This document shows, piece after piece, positions 59,515 through 64,000 of a stretch of 64,000 bases of DNA. The position numbers and the translations under genes were made by a program. How positions within the stretch are numbered: the stretch's first letter is position 1; every line of letters begins with the position of its first letter. The notes beneath the pieces were generated by a model. The model was not told where the DNA came from. It did no database searches and was given only the letters and a program-made list of their open reading frames with translations. This DNA is from Luteipulveratus mongoliensis (GTDB lineage Bacteria > Actinomycetota > Actinomycetes > Actinomycetales > Dermatophilaceae). The DNA lies in assembly GCF_001190945.1 (NCBI RefSeq), contig NZ_CP011112.1:930001-994000 (forward strand). Direction: 5' to 3'.

Positions 59515-60048
59515 ATGCCCGGCAAGACGAGAGCCTTCACCCACGCGCTGCGGCTCGGGGTGAAGTACGGACCGATGGCCTATGAAGCCGCCAAGTACGG
59601 TCGCCGACCGGCGCAGGCCGCGGCTCACGGCTCCCTCAACCGCTTCGGCCTCAAGCGCCAGGCGCTCGCGCACGCGGCGAGCCTGATCAACGGCTCCGCG
59701 CTGAGGGTGTTCCACGGCGACAAGCAGGTGTGGGTGGTCTTCACCGGCGAGCTGCCCGTGGGGACCCATCCCAAGATGAACGTCCCGATCGCTCAGCTGC
59801 TGCAGCACGCCGACCTCAGTCGGCGCATCCGTCCGCGCGCGGTCGTGCCAGCGGCCCGCACCCTGATGCCCGGCCGGTCGTCTGCGGCTCCCGCGCCGCG
59901 GCCGAGCCTCGCCGCCCGGTTGCGGCGCCCGACGATGCGCCGCCCGCACCTGCGCGTCCTGCCTGGGCGAGGCGGCCGTACGACGGCTCCCGCACGCCCC
60001 GTGCCCGTCACCTCCGACGTTGCGGACCACGTCCGTCGGGAGGCCTGA
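59515..60048 (+). CDS. Unknown basic protein
   Basis: A 177-residue protein I do not recognise. The first 110 residues (KTRAFTHALRLGVKYGPMAY, RVFHGDKQVWVVFTGELPVG) look folded. The C-terminal 65 residues are Pro/Arg/Ala-rich and probably disordered (PRPSLAARLRRPTMRRPHLR). There is no signal peptide. ATG 59515 follows AGGAGG, and TAGTAT lies 28 bases upstream as a possible -10. The L12-like gene follows two bases after its stop, so the pair is one unit. The acid/base balance (very basic) hints at nucleic-acid contact, which is unproven. Confidence 0.7.
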   Translation: MPGKTRAFTHALRLGVKYGPMAYEAAKYGRRPAQAAAHGSLNRFGLKRQALAHAASLINGSALRVFHGDKQVWVVFTGELPVGTHPKMNVPIAQLLQHADLSRRIRPRAVVPAARTLMPGRSSAAPAPRPSLAARLRRPTMRRPHLRVLPGRGGRTTAPARPVPVTSDVADHVRREA

Positions 60049-60050
60049 TC

Positions 60051-60290
60051 ATGTGGGCTTCATCTGCCAAGGTGGCCGCGCTGGAGCACCGCGTCCGGGT
60101 GCTCGAGGCTCAGCTCGCGGAGCTCGCGCGAGTCACCGGTACGGAGCTCCCCGCCGGCCTGCCGGTGCCTGATCAGGTGCGCGCACTCGCTGCAGGTGGC
60201 AAGCCGATCCAGGCGATCAAGGCGCTGCGGGAGCACTACCCGGGACTGGGTCTGGCTGAGGCGAAGGCTGCGGTCGACAACCTGCGCTGA
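60051..60290 (+). CDS. Small protein with ribosomal L7/L12 C-terminal-like domain
   Basis: A 79-residue protein. Residues 1-27 form a coiled-coil-like helix (AKVAALEHRVRVLEAQLAEL). The end PIQAIKALREHYPGLGLAEA then KAAVDNL copies the helix-turn-helix of the L7/L12 C-terminal domain, the part that recruits translation factors. A separate small protein of this type is found in several actinobacteria; its role is not known. It starts two bases after the basic-protein gene. Confidence 0.72.
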   Translation: MWASSAKVAALEHRVRVLEAQLAELARVTGTELPAGLPVPDQVRALAAGGKPIQAIKALREHYPGLGLAEAKAAVDNLR

Positions 60291-60330
60291 CCCGGGCGAC
60301 CGGTAGCCGCCAGGAGGGTCTCGCGTCCGC

Positions 60331-60783
60331 TCAGCGGGTGGGAGCGGGGACTCCGTGCAGGAAGTCGACGAGCGGGGCGAGCTCGGGGAGCTCTTCGGCC
60401 TCGCCGAGCGCCTGCTCGAGTGCCTTGTCGTACGTCGGCCGTGTCCGGTCGTACTCCTTGCGTCCCTTGGCCGTCAGCTCGGTATAGATGCCGCGCCGGT
60501 CATCGGCGCACAGGACGCGGGTCAGCAGCCCGCGGTCCTCGAGGCGGTTGACCAGGCGCGTGGTGGCGCTGGGGGAGAGGGCCGCCGCGCGGGCCAGCTG
60601 GGCCATCCGCATGTGCCAGCCGTCCTGACGTGACAGCGCGTCCAAGACCGTGAACTCGACGACGGACAGCGCGTGCCGGCGCATCAGCTCGCGCTCCAGC
60701 GATGTCTCGATGACTGCGTGCAGGGCTGCCAGCGTGCGCCAACCAGTCGCTCGCACCTCGACAGCGTCATCAGCAATACCCAT
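60331..60783 (-). CDS. MarR-family transcriptional regulator
   Basis: A 150-residue winged-helix regulator: ALSVVEFTVLDALSRQDGWH then MRMAQLARAAALSPSATTRL and VNRLEDRGLLTRVLCADDRR, ending in the dimer helix TRPTYDKALEQALGEAEELP. Start ATG 60783; the frame is open to 60825 but covers the promoter. It diverges from an MFS exporter gene. An inverted repeat between them is the likely operator, so it probably represses the exporter and itself. Confidence 0.9.
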   Translation of the reverse strand: MGIADDAVEVRATGWRTLAALHAVIETSLERELMRRHALSVVEFTVLDALSRQDGWHMRMAQLARAAALSPSATTRLVNRLEDRGLLTRVLCADDRRGIYTELTAKGRKEYDRTRPTYDKALEQALGEAEELPELAPLVDFLHGVPAPTR

Positions 60784-60820
60784 GCGACGACTATAACTCT
60801 GATTTGCAATAGACCGCGCA

Positions 60821-60854
60821 TGCAACTAACTTCATGCGTACGCCAGTAGTTGCA
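60821..60854. promoter_or_regulatory. Candidate MarR operator
   Basis: TGCAACTA (60821-60828) and TAGTTGCA (60847-60854) are exact inverse arms 18 bases apart. A further TTGCAATAG (from 60814) lies beside the left arm. The site is in the gap between the marR-type and MFS genes. Confidence 0.55.
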
Positions 60855-60909
60855 CACGCGCTTTATCCGCGAGTGCCGCACCTCGTCGTACGAAAGGAAG
60901 CGCATCCAC

Positions 60910-62097
60910 ATGCCGCTCGGCCTCATCGCCCTCGCTCTCGGGGGCTTCGGCATCGGACTCACGGAGTTCGTCATCGCCGGCCTGCTGTCGTCGGTCGCCG
61001 ACGACATGGACGTCTCGGTGCCCACTGCGGGCTACCTGATCTCGGGCTATGCGCTGGCGGTCGTCGTCGGTGCCCTCGCGCTCACGCCGATCGTCAACCG
61101 CTGGGAGCCCAAGCGCGCCCTGCAGGTGCTGATGGTGCTGTTCACCGTCGGCAACATCGCCTCGGCGCTCGCTCCCGGGTACGCCGCCCTCCTCGGTGGG
61201 CGCGTCCTCGCCGCTCTCGCGCACGGCGCGTTCTTCGGGATCGGCTCGGTGCTGGCCGCCTCATTGGTAGCGCCCGAGAAGAAGGCCGGCGCCATCTCGA
61301 TCATGTTCGGCGGGCTCACGATGGCCAACGTGCTCGGCGTCCCGCTCGGCACGTTCATCGGTCAGCAGTGGGGTTGGCGCGCGACGTTCGCGGTCATTTC
61401 CGTCGTCGGCGTTATCGCGCTCGCGGGCATCACCGCACTCGTGCCGGCCGCGGCGGCAGACGCCCCGCGGCCACGCCTGCGCTCCGAGCTGGCAGCGTTC
61501 AGCAACCGGCAGGTCTGGTACTCGCTCGGCATGACCGTCCTCGTCTTCGGCGGCATGTTCGGCGCGTTCATGTACATCGAGCCGCTGCTCACGCGCGTCA
61601 CCGGGTTCGATGAGGGCGCGGTGCCGTGGCTGCTCGTGCTGTTCGGCGTTGGCCTGTTCGTCGGCAACCTGCTCGGTGGCCGCTGGGCCGACCGCGCGCT
61701 GACCCGCACCCTCGTCACCCTGACGCTCTCGCTCGGCGTCGTGCTCGTCGCGTTCGCCCTGCTGACGGACAGCAAGGTCGCGTCGGTCGCGCTGCTGATG
61801 GCGATGGGCTTCTTCGGGTTCGGCACGGTGCCGGGCCTGCAGATGCGGGTCCTCGATCATGCGTCCGCCGCGCCGACGATGGCGTCCTCGGCCAACATCG
61901 CCGCGTTCAACGTCGGCAACTTCCTCGGCGTCTGGATCTCCGGGCTGGCGATCACGGCTGGCTTCGGCTGGGGCTCGCCCCTGTGGGTCGGCAGCGTGTT
62001 CGCATTCCTCGGACTGGCGGTGCTGGGACTGGCCGTTCGCTCCGAACGCGCCACCCGGCGTACGCCCGCGCCTGAGCTCGCCACCGCCCGCGCCTGA
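60910..62097 (+). CDS. MFS exporter, DHA1 family (AraJ/Cmx-like)
   Basis: A 395-residue drug-proton antiporter type carrier. It begins PLGLIALALGGFGIGLTEFV then IAGLLSSVADDMDVSVPTAG, the hallmark of the AraJ/YdhP/chloramphenicol-exporter group. GRVLAALAHGAFFGIGSVLA is the motif C-like region of helix 5. Twelve helices are visible. It is probably an efflux pump for an unknown toxic compound, under the divergent MarR. ATG 60910 follows AAAGGAAG. Its stop codon lies inside the first unit of a 16-bp tandem repeat. Confidence 0.88.
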   Translation: MPLGLIALALGGFGIGLTEFVIAGLLSSVADDMDVSVPTAGYLISGYALAVVVGALALTPIVNRWEPKRALQVLMVLFTVGNIASALAPGYAALLGGRVLAALAHGAFFGIGSVLAASLVAPEKKAGAISIMFGGLTMANVLGVPLGTFIGQQWGWRATFAVISVVGVIALAGITALVPAAAADAPRPRLRSELAAFSNRQVWYSLGMTVLVFGGMFGAFMYIEPLLTRVTGFDEGAVPWLLVLFGVGLFVGNLLGGRWADRALTRTLVTLTLSLGVVLVAFALLTDSKVASVALLMAMGFFGFGTVPGLQMRVLDHASAAPTMASSANIAAFNVGNFLGVWISGLAITAGFGWGSPLWVGSVFAFLGLAVLGLAVRSERATRRTPAPELATARA

Positions 62098-62158
62098 CGC
62101 CGCCCGCGCCTGACGCCGCCCGCGCCTGACGCCGCCCGCGCCTGACGCCGCGGGCGGC
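62092..62158 (+). repeat. 16-bp tandem repeat ending in a hairpin
   Basis: GCCTGACGCCGCCCGC occurs three times in full (62092, 62108, 62124) and once in part (62140). The last part forms a stem of GCCGCCCGC with GCGGGCGGC. The first TGA is the MFS stop codon. It is likely a terminator that grew by repeat expansion. Confidence 0.8.
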
Positions 62159-62207
62159 TCGTCCGCCCCGCGTAGTGGGGCGCAGACTTTTAGACAGGGC
62201 CATCGGC

Positions 62208-62248
62208 AGACTGTGCACTGCCCCACCTCGCGGGGCAGTGCACAGTCT
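62208..62248. terminator. CTGTGCACTGCCCC palindrome, copy 2
   Basis: AGACTGTGCACTGCCCC and its exact inverse flank a seven-base centre ACCTCGC. It matches the palindrome at 43862-43900 in all arm bases. It lies between the convergent MFS and TetR genes. Confidence 0.7.
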
Positions 62249-62297
62249 TCGATGACACCCGTTCGCCGACACGCGCCCCAGGTGGTTGGGCATCGTT

Positions 62298-62321
62298 TGG
62301 TTGAGCCGAGCGGCTCAACCA
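62298..62321. repeat. GGTTGAGCC hairpin at the TetR gene end
   Basis: TGGTTGAGCCG and CGGCTCAACCA pair perfectly around AG. The right arm holds the stop codon of the tetR-type gene (minus strand, GCT GGT TGA). Confidence 0.75.
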
Positions 62322-62914
62322 GCGCGACTGGCCAGCTGGGTGCGTACGCCGGTCATGAACAGGTCGAGCCCGCGTGCGAACAGCGCGTCGTCGGCACCCG
62401 TGGCGCCCTCGGCGGCGACCGCGCCCATCGTCCACCGGGCGGTCGCCTCGAACGTCTCGCGCGCCTGCGCCTCGGGGAGACCGAGCCGGACGAGCGCGTC
62501 AATCTGCGCGCGGGTCAGGGCTGCTCGCGAGCCGTCGCCCTGGTCGCGGCCGGGTGTGGCGGTCGCTTGGATGAGGCCGGCCAGTCCCGGGTGACGTGCA
62601 TAGAAGGACCGCAGCTCAAGCGTCCCGGCGGTCGTGATGGCGATCCAGTCATCGAGAGTCCGTACGTCGTCGTACGCCTCCCGCTCCGTCTCGAACGAGC
62701 CGAAGGCGTGGCGGGCCACCAGCTGAAGGAGCTCGTCCTTGCTGCGCACGTGGTGGTAGAGCGTGGGCGCGCGGACGCCGAGCCGCTGCGCGAGGGAGCG
62801 CATCGTGAGCCCGCTCAGCCCGGTCTCGCGGATGACGTCGAGCGCGGCGTCGACGATCGACTGCACGGAGATGCCGACTGCGGCGTGTGATGACGACTCG
62901 CGTCGCTCAGCCAT
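62315..62914 (-). CDS. TetR-family transcriptional regulator
   Basis: A 199-residue repressor. The HTH is at residues 18-60: VQSIVDAALDVIRETGLSGL then TMRSLAQRLGVRAPTLYHHV and RSKDELL. The C-terminal domain (ELRSFYARHPGLAGLIQATA, ARWTMGAVAAEGATG) resembles the TetR/TetR_C group that binds drugs. It diverges from a GNAT gene; a perfect 17-bp palindrome between them is the probable operator. The last codons and stop come from the GGTTGAGCC repeat. Confidence 0.9.
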   Translation of the reverse strand: MAERRESSSHAAVGISVQSIVDAALDVIRETGLSGLTMRSLAQRLGVRAPTLYHHVRSKDELLQLVARHAFGSFETEREAYDDVRTLDDWIAITTAGTLELRSFYARHPGLAGLIQATATPGRDQGDGSRAALTRAQIDALVRLGLPEAQARETFEATARWTMGAVAAEGATGADDALFARGLDLFMTGVRTQLASRAG

Positions 62915-62949
62915 GTGTCCCTCCCTCGGAAATCGGGATGACCTTCCGT

Positions 62950-62966
62950 GTCTAACGCCGTTAGAC
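62950..62966. promoter_or_regulatory. Candidate TetR operator
   Basis: GTCTAACGCCGTTAGAC is a perfect palindrome with a single central C, placed 36 bases before the tetR-type start and 33 before the GNAT start. Confidence 0.75.
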
Positions 62967-62998
62967 TACCCGCAGCGGCACACCGACGGAGGTCAGGA

Positions 62999-63583
62999 AT
63001 GAGCATGGTGGAGACGACGACCGGGCTGCGCCCGACGTACCCGATCAAGACCGATCGGCTCGACCTGCGACCGCACCGCCGCGAGGACCTCGACGACCTG
63101 TACGCCTTCCACTCGCGGCCCGAGGTCGTCCGCTACGTGCCGTGGCCGGTCCGGGACCGCGAGCAGACCCGCGAGGCGCTGGAGAAGAAGCTCGTGCAGG
63201 GCGAGCTGGCCGAGGAGGGGCAGTGGCTCGTCCTCGCGATCGAGCTGCGCGAGAGCGGCACCGTGATCGGCGAGGTCCTGCTGAAGTGGGACAGCATCGC
63301 CAACCGGCAGGGTGAGCTCGGCTTCGCCCTGCACACCGACTACCAGGGGCAGGGCCTGGCGCGCGAGGCAGCGGAGGCCGTACTCCGCCTGGGCTTCGAG
63401 GAGCTCGGCCTGCACCGCATCTGCGCGATCTGCGTCCGCGAGAACGCTGACTCGGCGCGCCTCCTACAGCGGCTCGGCATGCGGCAGGAGGGGCACCTGG
63501 TGCACAACACGTTCTTCAAGGGCGAGTGGATCGACGAGCTCGTCTTCGCGATCCGTGAGGACGAGTGGCGTCAGTCCGGTTGA
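62999..63583 (+). CDS. GNAT-family N-acetyltransferase
   Basis: A 194-residue acetyltransferase of the RimJ/RimL type: IKTDRLDLRPHRREDLDDLY, LGFALHTDYQGQGLAREAAE (acetyl-CoA loop), LGLHRICAICVRENADSARL and LQRLGMRQEGHLVHNTFFKG. Control by the divergent TetR protein suggests that it modifies and inactivates a small molecule such as an antibiotic, but the substrate is unknown. ATG 62999 follows GGAGG; the second Met at 63005 is an alternative. Confidence 0.9.
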   Translation: MSMVETTTGLRPTYPIKTDRLDLRPHRREDLDDLYAFHSRPEVVRYVPWPVRDREQTREALEKKLVQGELAEEGQWLVLAIELRESGTVIGEVLLKWDSIANRQGELGFALHTDYQGQGLAREAAEAVLRLGFEELGLHRICAICVRENADSARLLQRLGMRQEGHLVHNTFFKGEWIDELVFAIREDEWRQSG

Positions 63584-63589
63584 TCGGCC

Positions 63590-64000
63590 CTAGCCGGACA
63601 CCGCAGCCGCTGCCTCGTCGATCAGGTCGACGACCGGCCCGGGCTGAGACGCCAGCGACGCGTGGCTGGCATCGAGCTCGATGATCTTGCGCGGGTTCAT
63701 CCGCTGGGCCATGCGCCGCTCGTTGTCCGGGTCGATCATCCGGTCCTGCGTCGAGACCTGGTACCAGCTCGGCTTGTTCTTCCAGGCGGGCGCCGTCACG
63801 TTGTCGCCGAAGGTCGAGGCGAGCGGCGCCTTCTGGGTGACCGCCATGACCAGGCTCTCCGATGGGTCGAGGTCCTGGCTGAAGCTCTCGTGGAACAGGT
63901 CCGGCTTGACCCACAGATAACCGTCGGAGTCGGGCGCCAGATTGGCGATCGCGGCCGGCGGGTGCTCCTGGCTGATCTGGCCGGGGCTCTCGCCGGCGTC
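63590..64000 (-). CDS. Alpha/beta hydrolase, C-terminal part (5' end outside window)
   Basis: The last 136 residues of a protein that begins beyond the window edge; the frame is open to base 64000. The end KNKPSWYQVSTQDRMIDPDN then ERRMAQRMN and LDASHASLASQPGPVVDLID holds the acid-loop Asp and the catalytic His (ASHAS) of an alpha/beta hydrolase. The nucleophile region is missing from the window. The substrate is unknown. It is convergent with the GNAT gene, six bases away. Confidence 0.72.
   Translation of the reverse strand, partial: DAGESPGQISQEHPPAAIANLAPDSDGYLWVKPDLFHESFSQDLDPSESLVMAVTQKAPLASTFGDNVTAPAWKNKPSWYQVSTQDRMIDPDNERRMAQRMNPRKIIELDASHASLASQPGPVVDLIDEAAAAVSG

Noticed and set aside
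57994-60030. Very long open frame on the minus strand (678 codons)
   Set aside because: It is antisense to the MFS gene frame and to the basic-protein gene, with Arg/Gly-rich composition typical of GC-rich shadow frames.
63574-63590. GGTTGA at the GNAT gene stop as a further repeat copy
   Set aside because: The sequence after it (TCGG) does not continue as the repeat, so it may be chance.

Overview
This window is a GC-rich bacterial chromosome segment, almost certainly from an actinobacterium (Actinomycetota). It has many GTG starts and ATGA/GTGA gene overlaps. Its typical families include F420-type LLM oxidoreductase, SARP/AfsR regulator, IdeR-like iron box, PucR, PaiB, DesA3-type desaturase with its ferredoxin reductase, and a SapA-like secreted protein. 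Genus cannot be fixed from sequence alone. No rRNA, tRNA, CRISPR, prophage or intact insertion sequence was found. The window holds about 56 protein genes, two of them cut by its edges.

Layout. 1-11.6 kb: ROK fragment, LacI regulator, THUMP/UPF0020 methyltransferase, LLM oxidoreductase, secreted endonuclease/exonuclease/phosphatase, two MFS exporters, a CDF metal exporter, an acyl-CoA synthetase and a Lrp/AsnC regulator. 11.7-16.3 kb: PaiB-like flavoprotein and a siderophore ABC importer behind an IdeR-like box. 16.3-24.7 kb: two cobalamin riboswitches, one before metE (+) and one before nrdA-nrdB-mntH-thioesterase (-). 24.9-34.5 kb: a carbohydrate-use locus with GH35 beta-galactosidase, IclR regulator, Lpl-type ABC importer, a secreted propeller-lectin protein and a cytoplasmic propeller-like protein of unknown function. 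It is tied together by four copies of a 17-bp operator. 34.5-43.9 kb: mixed housekeeping genes, an HxlR/quinone-oxidoreductase pair and a desaturase/reductase pair with a divergent PucR regulator. 44-47.1 kb: three tandem SGNH hydrolases. 47.2-58 kb: SapA-like protein, SARP/NB-ARC/TPR regulator, KptA, alpha/beta hydrolase, ECF sigma factor with SRPBCC partner, PadR/HAAS module, CsbD and alkaline phosphatase. 58-64 kb: MFS exporters with MarR and TetR regulators, an L12-CTD-like small protein and a GNAT.

The most notable system is the riboswitch-controlled operon nrdA-nrdB-mntH. Its NrdB has Glu for the first metal-binding Asp and Phe at the radical-tyrosine position. Ligand spacing matches the Mn/Fe class Ic enzyme of Chlamydia trachomatis, and a Mn importer follows two bases downstream. 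Because metE is also under a cobalamin riboswitch, the cell appears to turn on both B12-independent isoenzymes, and manganese import, when B12 is scarce.

The intergenic regions are rich in palindromes. A GGTTGAGCC-type repeat supplies the stop codon of at least four genes. A 52-bp GTACAAC palindrome and a CTGTGCACTGCCCC palindrome each occur twice, and there is a perfect 56-bp palindrome before the padR gene.
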